From: JAURVT01 sp049059935
Lineage (GTDB): Bacteria > Actinomycetota > Actinomycetes > Propionibacteriales > Nocardioidaceae
DNA length: 13,515 bases
NCBI RefSeq assembly: GCF_049059935.1
Contig: NZ_JBMGQR010000098.1
Coordinates: 1-13,515 of the forward strand
Direction of reading: 5' to 3'
Numbering within the stretch: position 1 is the first letter of the stretch; the number at the start of each line of letters is the position of its first letter. Of the stretch, positions 6,820-12,890 are shown piece after piece. The translations under genes and the position numbers were made by a program. Under the pieces are notes generated by a model. It saw nothing but the letters and a program-made list of their open reading frames with translations. It was not told the DNA's origin and did not search any database.

Positions 6820-7808
6820 GAGGCGTAGAGACGCGGCACCGGCGGGAGCTCGACGCCCTGCCGGGAGCCGGCGTGCAGCGAGGCGATGCCGGCCGACGCG
6901 ACGACGTTGGCGACGTGCCCGTCCCAGGCCGTGGGGCCCGTCGGCGTGCCGCCGAGCGCGGCCTCGACCCACTCGTTCAGCTCGATCCGGTAGGCGTCGG
7001 CGAACCGCGCCACGAAGCTGTCGCCGATGGGCGTCTCGTCGGCGCCGGCTCGCTTGTGCGTCACCAGCTGCGGTGCCGCCAGGCTGGTGGTGCCGCGCGT
7101 GCCGACCACCTCGCAGCCGACGTCGTACCCGTAGTGGGCGTTGACGAAGACCTCGACGGTGACCAGGGTGCCCGACGCCATCTCGATGACGGCGAGCTGC
7201 GGGTCCGCGAAGCCGTCGGCGACGGGGCTGCGCACGTCGATCGAGACGATCTCCTCGCCGAGCAGCCACCGCACCGTGTCGAGCTCGTGGATCATCGAGC
7301 CGGTGATGAGGTTGTCGCTCGACGTGCTCGTGTGCGAGACGGCGTTGCGGTGGACGCAGTGCACCATCCGCGGGATCCCGACGGCGCCGCCGAGCGCCGC
7401 CTGGCGCAGGGCGACGAAGCCGGGGTCGAAGCGCCGCATGAAGCCGACCTGGACGTAGCGACGTCCCGCCGCGGCCTCGGCCTCGACGACGCCGGCCGAC
7501 TCCTCCGACGTCAGCGCGAGCGGCTTCTCGCACAGGACCTGCTTGCGCGCGTCGATGCAGGTACGCACGAGGTCGGCGTGGGTGAAGTCGGGCGACGCGA
7601 TCACGACCGCGTCGACGTCGTCGGAGCGGACCAGCTCCTCCCCCGACCCGGCGACCTTGGCGCTGACGCTGCCGGCGACGTGGTCGGCACGCTCGGCGTC
7701 GGCGTCGTAGACCATCGTCACGCGCGCGGCGGGCACGTGGGCGCTGAGCACGCGGACGTGCTCCGAGCCCATCGCGCCGGCGCCGACGACTCCGATGCGC
7801 AGGCTCAT
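6816..7808 (-). CDS. iolG: Gfo/Idh/MocA oxidoreductase, probable inositol 2-dehydrogenase (IolG-like)
   Basis: The 330 residues begin with a Rossmann fold (GVVGAGAMGSEH, 6-17). CEKPLALT (93-100) has the family lysine K95, and the C-terminal sheet domain contains GSMIHELDTVRWLLGEE (170-186). Inositol dehydrogenases oxidise myo-inositol to scyllo-inosose with NAD+. Placement as last gene of the putative inositol transporter operon, and opposite iolR-iolC, supports this substrate. The ATG at 7808 overlaps the ATPase stop as ATGA. One oddity: the aspartate four residues before the catalytic histidine in B. subtilis IolG (D172-x-x-x-H176, from memory) is glycine here (G170, codon GGC), while K95 and H174 are kept. 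Another cyclitol or a sugar remains possible. Confidence 0.75.
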   Translation of the reverse strand: MSLRIGVVGAGAMGSEHVRVLSAHVPAARVTMVYDADAERADHVAGSVSAKVAGSGEELVRSDDVDAVVIASPDFTHADLVRTCIDARKQVLCEKPLALTSEESAGVVEAEAAAGRRYVQVGFMRRFDPGFVALRQAALGGAVGIPRMVHCVHRNAVSHTSTSSDNLITGSMIHELDTVRWLLGEEIVSIDVRSPVADGFADPQLAVIEMASGTLVTVEVFVNAHYGYDVGCEVVGTRGTTSLAAPQLVTHKRAGADETPIGDSFVARFADAYRIELNEWVEAALGGTPTGPTAWDGHVANVVASAGIASLHAGSRQGVELPPVPRLYAS

Positions 7809-8701
7809 GCCTCCGCGTCCTCGACGGCGATCTCCATCTTCTTGGCGACCTCGGAGTCCGGGCCCAGCTCGCGTGAGAGCTCGTGGCTCAGGGCCTCGAG
7901 CTCGGCGCCGCCGGCCATCATCGCGGTGAGCTCGTCGAGGGTGATCTCGGACTTGGGGAAGTCGCCCATCGACTTGCCGCGGCGCAGCAGCATGAACCGG
8001 TCGCCCACGGGGTAGGCGTGGTGCGGGTTGTGGGTGATGAAGACGACGCCGAGGCCGCGCTCGCGTGCCTTGGCGATGTACTTCAGCACGACGCCGGACT
8101 GCTTGACGCCGAGCGCCGCGGTGGGCTCGTCGAGGATCAGCACGCGGGCACCGAAGTACACCGCACGGGCGATCGCGACGCACTGGCGCTCGCCGCCGGA
8201 CAGGGTGCCGATGGGCTGGTCGACGTCGCGCAGGTCGATGCCCATGGCGGCCAGCTCGGACTTGGTCGTCTTCTTCATCGTGGCGACGTCGAGCTTCTTG
8301 AACGGGCCGAACCCGGTCGTGGGCTCCGAGCCGAGGAAGAAGTTGCGCCACACCGGCATCAGCGGCACCACGGCGAGGTCCTGGTAGACCGTCGCGATGC
8401 CGAGGTCGAGCGCCACGCGCGGGGACGCGAGGTGGCGGGCCACGCCGTCGATGTTCAGCGCCCCGTCGGTGTGCTCGTGCGCACCGGCGAGGATCTTGAT
8501 GAACGTCGACTTGCCGGCGCCGTTGTCGCCGAGGACGCAGGTGACCTCTCCGGCGCGAACCGAGGTGGTGACCTCGGACAGCGCGATCACGCTGCCGTAA
8601 CGCTTGCCGATGTCGACGACCTCGATGATCGGCGTGCCGGCCTCGGCCGGCTTGGTCAGGTCGGGGTGGGCCTCGTGGGCCGGGGTCTTCGTGTCGCTCA
8701 T
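7805..8701 (-). CDS. ABC transporter ATP-binding protein, sugar/inositol type (single ABC domain)
   Basis: This 298-residue ATPase powers the adjacent permease. Walker A is GDNGAGKST (58-66), the Q-loop glutamine is ~107 (VYQD), the signature is LSGGERQ (167-173), Walker B is VLILDEP (187-193) and the H-loop histidine is H224 (ITHN). It has one nucleotide-binding domain, like FrcA, not the duplicated ~500-residue form of RbsA/MglA, so it should work as a homodimer. The acidic tail after ~265 (AELEALSHEL) is typical of these short sugar ATPases. The ATG at 8701 overlaps the permease stop (ATGA), and its own stop overlaps the dehydrogenase start, so all three are coupled. The frame stays open upstream, but that part is antisense-like read-through inside the permease gene. 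Confidence 0.93.
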   Translation of the reverse strand: MSDTKTPAHEAHPDLTKPAEAGTPIIEVVDIGKRYGSVIALSEVTTSVRAGEVTCVLGDNGAGKSTFIKILAGAHEHTDGALNIDGVARHLASPRVALDLGIATVYQDLAVVPLMPVWRNFFLGSEPTTGFGPFKKLDVATMKKTTKSELAAMGIDLRDVDQPIGTLSGGERQCVAIARAVYFGARVLILDEPTAALGVKQSGVVLKYIAKARERGLGVVFITHNPHHAYPVGDRFMLLRRGKSMGDFPKSEITLDELTAMMAGGAELEALSHELSRELGPDSEVAKKMEIAVEDAEA

Positions 8702-9735
8702 CGTGACGTCTCCGCTCGCTTGCGAACCCATTCGTTGAGAAGGACTGCACCGAGGAGCATCACTCCGAGGAACGCGCGCAGCCAGTTGTTGTCCCACCCG
8801 GCATACACGATGCCCTGGTTGGTCATGCCGTAGATCAGCGCGCCGAAGGCGGCACCGATCGCCGAGCCGTAGCCGCCGGTGAGCAGGCAGCCGCCCACGA
8901 CGGCGCAGATGATGTAGATGAACTCCTGGCCCACACCGGTGTTGGCCTGGACGGTCGAGACGCTGAACAGCAGGAGCATGCCCGCAAGCCAGCCCGCGCC
9001 GGCGGTCGTCATGAACAGGCCGACCTTGGTCTTGAAGACCGGCACACCGATCTGGCGCGACGCGGTCTGCGCGCCGCCGACGGCGAAGATCCAGTTGCCG
9101 ACCTTGGTGCGCAGCAGCACCCAGGTCGCCAGGGCCGTGACGCCGATCCACCAGAACACCGACGCGTAGACGTTGCCGCCGAGGACCGAGATCGCCGAGC
9201 CGAAGACGGCCTTGGGCTGGTCGTAGAACGGGACGTCGGCCATGCCCTGGATGGCGACCTGGCCGATGATCGCCTTCGGGACAGCGAGGTCGATGCCCTG
9301 CAGCACGAAGAACGTGCCCAGCGTGACGATGAAGCTCGGCAGACCGGTCCGCATCACCAGGATGCCGTTGATCGCCCCGATGCCCAGCGCGAGCGCGAGG
9401 GACACGACCATGGCGGCCCAGATGTTCAGGCCGTACTCGGTGGTCAGGACGCCGACGACCAGGCCGGTGAAGCCGGTCATGGCTCCGGCCGACAGGTCGA
9501 ACTCGCCACCGATCATCAGCACCGCGACCGCGACGGCCATGACGCCGATCGTGGACGACGTGCGCAGCCAGGTGGACGCGCCGCCCGCCGTGGCGAAGGT
9601 GTCGGTGACGACCGCGAAGAAGATGAACACGGCGATCGCCGCGATGAGAGCCCCGATCTCGGGGCGCTTCAGCAGGCGACCGACCAGTGAGGTCGTCGCG
9701 AGCCTTTCGTCAGGTGCTGCGGTGGCGGTCGCCAT
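8698..9735 (-). CDS. ABC transporter permease, RbsC family (inositol/sugar)
   Basis: This 345-residue, strongly hydrophobic protein has about eight to ten predicted membrane segments and belongs to the branched-chain/ribose type permeases (BPD_transp_2). Family marks include MIGGEFDLSAGAMTGFTG (~79-96) after the second or third helix, NGILVMRTGLPSFIVTLGT, and a cytoplasmic loop ASRQIGVPVFKTK that should contact the ATPase. It is the membrane channel of the importer and probably acts as a homodimer. The ATG at 9735 follows an AGGAGTG ribosome binding site 6 bases upstream. It lies 91 bp after the binding-protein gene, across a strong hairpin, and overlaps the ATPase start by 4 bp. Confidence 0.93.
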   Translation of the reverse strand: MATATAAPDERLATTSLVGRLLKRPEIGALIAAIAVFIFFAVVTDTFATAGGASTWLRTSSTIGVMAVAVAVLMIGGEFDLSAGAMTGFTGLVVGVLTTEYGLNIWAAMVVSLALALGIGAINGILVMRTGLPSFIVTLGTFFVLQGIDLAVPKAIIGQVAIQGMADVPFYDQPKAVFGSAISVLGGNVYASVFWWIGVTALATWVLLRTKVGNWIFAVGGAQTASRQIGVPVFKTKVGLFMTTAGAGWLAGMLLLFSVSTVQANTGVGQEFIYIICAVVGGCLLTGGYGSAIGAAFGALIYGMTNQGIVYAGWDNNWLRAFLGVMLLGAVLLNEWVRKRAETSR

Positions 9736-9781
9736 GAGTCACTCCTGGCTCGTGGGGGTGTGGACGTGCAGGTGGTGCGGT

Positions 9782-9820
9782 GCCCGGGGGCGGCCGGCGA
9801 CGCGCCGGTCGCCCCCGGGC
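9782..9820 (-). terminator. Strong intra-operon hairpin between binding protein and permease genes
   Basis: GCCCGGGGGCGGCCGGCG (9782-9799) is the reverse complement of 9803-9820 except at one position, leaving a 3-base loop. On the transcript it starts 6 bases after the stop codon of the binding-protein gene and sits before the permease. No T-run follows. Such hairpins in binding-protein ABC operons usually act as partial terminators or 3' stabilisers, so that more binding protein is made than membrane parts. Confidence 0.65.
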
Positions 9821-9826
9821 GGGTGA

Positions 9827-10789
9827 TCAGCGGGTGCCCTCCTCGGCGAACTTCAGCACGGCGTCGGCGTTGTCCTTGGTGATGAACGCGGGGCCGGAGT
9901 TGATCGGCTGGCCGCCGCCGACGTCGTTGCCGTTGATGCTCTTCAGGTACAGGACCGAGACGCCCTCGTAGCCCTGGACGAACGGCTGCTGGTCGACCGC
10001 GAAGACGATCTTGTCGGACTGGATGTCCTTGATGACGTCCTCGGAGAGGTCGAACGTGGCGACGCGGGCGCTGCTGCCCGACTCCTCGACGGCCGCGACC
10101 GCGTCGATCGCGTACTGGCCACCGAGGGTCAGGACGCCGTCGATGCTCTTGTCGGACTGCAGCTTGGAGGTGATGGTGGCCTGGACGGCGTTGTCGTCCG
10201 TGCCGTCGACCTGCAGGTTCTCCACGGTGCCGCCCATCGTCTCGGCGGTGGCCTTGCAGCGGGTCTCGAGAGCGACGTTGCCGGCCTCCTGCACGACGCA
10301 GAGGACCTTCTTGAAGCCCTCGGACTTGAGGCGCTCGCCGACGGCCTGGCCGGCGATGTCCTCGGACTGGCCGACGTGCGTGATGGCGCCGAACGCCTTG
10401 GAGAACTCGATGCCCGAGTTGATCGTGACGACCGGGACGCCGGCGGCCACGGCGGCCTCGACGCTGGACTTCAGGCCGTCGGGGTTGGCCATCGAGACGA
10501 CGATGCCGTCGACCTTGTCGGCGACCGCGCCGTCGATCAGGGCGGACTGCTTCGACGGGTCGGGGTCCGAGCTGTACTCGACGTCGACCCCGTAGTCCTC
10601 GCCGGCGCGCTCGGCGCCGGACTTGACCCGGTCCCAGAACGCGTCGCCGGGGGCGCCGTGGGTGATGACCGCGTAGGTGAGGTCGAGGTCGGACGAGTCG
10701 GCAGGGCCGTCGCTCTGCCCGGTGCCGCTGCACGCGGCGAGCGCGATGGCGCCGACGGCCGCCAGGGCGGCGAACCTGAGCTTCTTCAT
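9827..10789 (-). CDS. Sugar/inositol ABC transporter substrate-binding lipoprotein
   Basis: This 320-residue protein has a lipoprotein signal (MKKLRFAALAAVGAIALAAC) with lipobox LAAC and lipidated C20, so it is anchored outside the membrane. The mature part is a Peripla_BP_4 (RbsB/LacI-like) two-lobed binding protein: LTYAVITHGAPGDAFWDRVKSGAERAG at the start, VDGIVVSMANPDGLKSSV, VPVVTINSG, VLTLGGQYAID, and FAVDQQPFVQGYEGV near the hinge. It delivers substrate to the downstream permease. Linkage to iolG- and iolC-like genes and a shared operator suggests inositol, analogous to Caulobacter IbpA, but specificity is inferred. The ATG at 10789 follows GAAGGAGA about 9 bases upstream. Confidence 0.92.
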   Translation of the reverse strand: MKKLRFAALAAVGAIALAACSGTGQSDGPADSSDLDLTYAVITHGAPGDAFWDRVKSGAERAGEDYGVDVEYSSDPDPSKQSALIDGAVADKVDGIVVSMANPDGLKSSVEAAVAAGVPVVTINSGIEFSKAFGAITHVGQSEDIAGQAVGERLKSEGFKKVLCVVQEAGNVALETRCKATAETMGGTVENLQVDGTDDNAVQATITSKLQSDKSIDGVLTLGGQYAIDAVAAVEESGSSARVATFDLSEDVIKDIQSDKIVFAVDQQPFVQGYEGVSVLYLKSINGNDVGGGQPINSGPAFITKDNADAVLKFAEEGTR

Positions 10790-10884
10790 GGGGGCGTTCT
10801 CCTTCGAGGGGGGCGGGCCGTGGCTGCCGGCGTCGGGGGCGATCTGAGCGCTCCGGCGACGTCCGGGGCTGACGGCTGTCCCGA

Positions 10885-10914
10885 AGTGTGCGCTCCCTCA
10901 CAACGCGTTGTCAA
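10885..10914 (-). promoter_or_regulatory. Predicted promoter of the inositol transporter operon
   Basis: On the minus strand a perfect TTGACA (10914-10909) lies 18 bp from CACACT (10890-10885). Transcription would start near 10878 and leave a leader of about 90 bases before the binding-protein ATG. The TGTCNNGACA operator ends 5 bp upstream of the -35 box. A 12-bp palindrome overlaps the -35 box and spacer. Confidence 0.6.
10900..10911. promoter_or_regulatory. 12-bp palindrome ACAACGCGTTGT in the transporter promoter
   Basis: ACAACGCGTTGT is perfectly self-complementary. It covers the last three bases of the predicted -35 box and the first part of the spacer, a classic repressor position. 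It has no counterpart at the iolC promoter. Its look recalls operators of LacI-family sugar regulators, but no such regulator is encoded in the window. Confidence 0.45.
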
Positions 10915-10919
10915 CACTT

Positions 10920-10929
10920 TGTCAGGACA
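10920..10929. promoter_or_regulatory. IolR-type operator shared by the transporter and iolR
   Basis: TGTCAGGACA (TGTC-AG-GACA) is itself a dyad. Read on the minus strand as TGTCCTGACA it fits KGWCHTRACA, the consensus I recall for C. glutamicum IolR. It lies 5 bp upstream of the transporter -35 box and 10 bp upstream of the predicted iolR -35 box. The same 10-mer occurs twice at the iolC promoter. Confidence 0.7.
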
Positions 10930-10939
10930 TCTGGACGCC

Positions 10940-10969
10940 CAGACACCCGAACCCGTCCGGGGCTATGCT
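10940..10969 (+). promoter_or_regulatory. Predicted promoter of the GntR regulator gene
   Basis: CAGACA (10940-10945) and TATGCT (10964-10969) are 18 bp apart. The start would be near 10976, giving a leader of about 27 bases. The operator at 10920-10929 is just upstream, consistent with autoregulation. The -10 matches that of the tRNA promoter exactly. Confidence 0.45.
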
Positions 10970-11002
10970 GCGTCGACCCCCGCCCCCAGAAGAGGTCCGA
11001 CC

Positions 11003-11752
11003 ATGGCGAGCACCGGCACCAAGCCGCCCATCACGTTGAACCGCTCGAGCCCGGTGCCCCTGTACTTCCAGGTGGCCGAGCAGCTCGAGCGGGCGATCCT
11101 CGACGGCTCGATCGCCGCGGGCGAGCGTATCGACAACGAGATCAGCCTGGCCTCCGACCTCGGCCTCTCGCGGCCGACGATGCGCCAGGCCATCCAGGTC
11201 CTGGTCGACAAGGGCATGCTCGTGCGCAAGCGCGGCGTCGGCACCCAGGTCGTGCACGGCAAGATCAACCGCTCGGTCGAGCTGACGAGCCTGCACGACG
11301 ACCTCGTCGCGGCCGGCGAGGCGCCGCGCACCGAGGTGCTGGTGCTCGAGCGCCGCCCCGCCGACGAGGAGGTCGCGACGGCGTTGCGCCTCGAGGTCGG
11401 CGAGCCGATCTGGTTCGTCGAGCGCCTGCGTCGTATCCGCAGCGGGCCGCTCGCCCTGATGCAGAACCATCTCCCCGCGTCGAGCATCGACCTCGAGGCC
11501 GTCGACCTCGCCGAGGTGGGCCTGTACGCCGCCATCCGCGGCGCCGGCATCCACATGCGCGTCGCCCGCCAGAAGATCGGGGCGCGCCGCGCCGACGCGC
11601 GCCAGTCGCGCCTGCTCGAGGAGCCCCGCAACGCCCCGCTCCTCACGATGGAGCGCACCGCGTACGACGACGCCGGCCACGCCGTCGAGCTCGGGCGGCA
11701 CGTCTACCGCGCCGACTCGTACGCCTTCGAGCTCACGCTCGTCGACCGCTGA
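11003..11752 (+). CDS. iolR: GntR-family (HutC/UTRA) transcriptional regulator, IolR-like
   Basis: This 249-residue protein has an N-terminal winged helix-turn-helix (~18-85): PLYFQVAEQLERAILDGSI, ISLASDLGLSRPTMRQAIQVL as the recognition region, and KRGVGTQVV as the wing. A C-terminal UTRA effector domain (~95-245) includes GEPIWFVERLRRI, LMQNHLP and an end typical of the family (GRHVYRADSYAFEL). This is the HutC subfamily. Its position divergent from the transporter and directly before iolC matches IolR of actinobacteria, which represses inositol genes until an inositol-derived effector binds. The ATG at 11003 follows AGAGG at the right distance. Dyads it could bind lie at 10920-10929, 11810-11819 and 11826-11835. 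Confidence 0.85.
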   Translation: MASTGTKPPITLNRSSPVPLYFQVAEQLERAILDGSIAAGERIDNEISLASDLGLSRPTMRQAIQVLVDKGMLVRKRGVGTQVVHGKINRSVELTSLHDDLVAAGEAPRTEVLVLERRPADEEVATALRLEVGEPIWFVERLRRIRSGPLALMQNHLPASSIDLEAVDLAEVGLYAAIRGAGIHMRVARQKIGARRADARQSRLLEEPRNAPLLTMERTAYDDAGHAVELGRHVYRADSYAFELTLVDR

Positions 11753-11809
11753 CCCCCGCCCCCACCGGGCCTCTCGCGGCGGATCGGGGCAGGTCGGGAC
11801 GGGCAACTT

Positions 11810-11835
11810 TGTCAGGACACATATTTGTCCTGACA
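11810..11835. promoter_or_regulatory. Double IolR-type operator upstream of iolC
   Basis: TGTCAGGACA (11810-11819) and TGTCCTGACA (11826-11835) form a perfect 10-bp inverted repeat around a 6-bp spacer. Each half is also a TGTCNNGACA dyad, so this may be two adjacent dimer sites with centres 16 bp apart. It ends 5 bp before the iolC -35 box, the same geometry as at the transporter promoter. Confidence 0.75.
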
Positions 11836-11840
11836 TACTG

Positions 11841-11869
11841 TTGACGTTGCCCTGGACGGCTCGTAGTGT
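11841..11869 (+). promoter_or_regulatory. Predicted iolC promoter
   Basis: TTGACG (11841-11846) and TAGTGT (11864-11869) are 17 bp apart. The start would be near 11876, with a leader of about 48 bases to the iolC ATG. The operator pair directly upstream links it to the GntR regulator. Confidence 0.6.
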
Positions 11870-11923
11870 TTCGTCCAGGTCACACCCCGATCCCCCACAC
11901 CCCCGATGCGAGGAAGGTCCGCG

Positions 11924-12889
11924 ATGACGACGTCGAGCCAGGCCCCCGAGGTCCTGACGTACGGACGCGCCGGCGTCGACATCTACCCGCTCCAGGTCGG
12001 TGTCGGGCTGGAGGACGTCGAGTCCTTCGGCAAGTTCCTCGGCGGCACCACCGCCAACGTCGCGGTCGCCGCGGCGCGCCTCGGCCGGCGGGTCACCGCG
12101 CTGACCGGCGTCGGCGACGACCCGTTCGGTCGCTTCGTGCGCCGCGCGCTGCGCGAGCTCGGCGTCGACGACGGCCAGGTCGTCGTCCACCCCGACCTGC
12201 CGACGCCGGTGACGTTCTGCGAGATCTTCCCGCCGGACGACTTCCCGCTGTACTTCTACCGCAAGCCGGCCGCGCCGGACATGCAGATCACCACCGACCA
12301 GGTCGACCTCGACCTCGTCCGCGAGGCAGGCCTGCTGTGGGTGACCACGAGCGGCCTCGGCGAGGAGCCGAGCCGCCAGACCCAGCTCGACCTCCTGGCC
12401 GCGCGCGACCGTCGCCGACACACCGTGCTCGACCTCGACTACCGCCCCATGTTCTGGGAGTCGCCCGCCGACGCCACCGAGCAGGTGCAGAAGATCCTGT
12501 CGCAGGTCACGGTCGCCGTCGGCAACCGCGAGGAGTGCGAGGTCGCCGTCGGCGAGTCCGACCCCGACCGCGCCGCCGACGCGCTGCTCGACGCCGGCGT
12601 CGAGCTGGCCATCGTCAAGCAGGGCCCCAAGGGCGTGCTCGCCAAGACCCGCGACGAGCGCGTCGTCTCGCCGCCCATCCCGATCGAGCCGGTCAACGGC
12701 CTCGGCGCGGGCGACAGCTTCGGCGGCTCGCTCGTCCACGGCCTGCTCGCAGGCCTGCCGCTCGAGCGGCTGCTCGTCAACGCCAACGCGGCCGGCGCCA
12801 TCGTCGCCTCGCGGCTCGAGTGCTCCACCGCCATGCCCACGCAGGACGAGATCGACGCGCTCGTCGCCGAGCGCACCCAGGAGGCCTGA
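11924..12889 (+). CDS. iolC: 5-dehydro-2-deoxygluconokinase (PfkB family)
   Basis: This 321-residue sugar kinase should phosphorylate 5-dehydro-2-deoxy-D-gluconate, an intermediate of myo-inositol breakdown. The start (VLTYGRAGVDIYPLQVG, ~10-26) and FGKFLGGTTANVAVAAARLG (~35-54) form the substrate-binding PfkB signature 1. VNGLGAGDSFGGSLVHGLL (~257-275) is signature 2, with anion hole GAGD 261-264 and catalytic base D264. LDLDYRPMFWES (~169-180) is typical of IolC. The ATG at 11924 is preferred over 11906 because AGGAAGG lies 6 bases before it. It follows the regulator by 171 bp, with its own promoter and operators, and the next gene starts one base after its stop. Confidence 0.92.
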   Translation: MTTSSQAPEVLTYGRAGVDIYPLQVGVGLEDVESFGKFLGGTTANVAVAAARLGRRVTALTGVGDDPFGRFVRRALRELGVDDGQVVVHPDLPTPVTFCEIFPPDDFPLYFYRKPAAPDMQITTDQVDLDLVREAGLLWVTTSGLGEEPSRQTQLDLLAARDRRRHTVLDLDYRPMFWESPADATEQVQKILSQVTVAVGNREECEVAVGESDPDRAADALLDAGVELAIVKQGPKGVLAKTRDERVVSPPIPIEPVNGLGAGDSFGGSLVHGLLAGLPLERLLVNANAAGAIVASRLECSTAMPTQDEIDALVAERTQEA

Positions 12890-12890
12890 G

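Noticed and set aside
5441..8015. Long plus-strand open frames opposite gabT, iolG and the ATPase
   Set aside because: The same GC-skewed antisense effect; no motifs, no ribosome binding sites, and the minus-strand genes carry clear active-site motifs.
11753..11800. Possible terminator after the GntR gene
   Set aside because: C-rich and with short complementary pieces, but no stem long enough to call.
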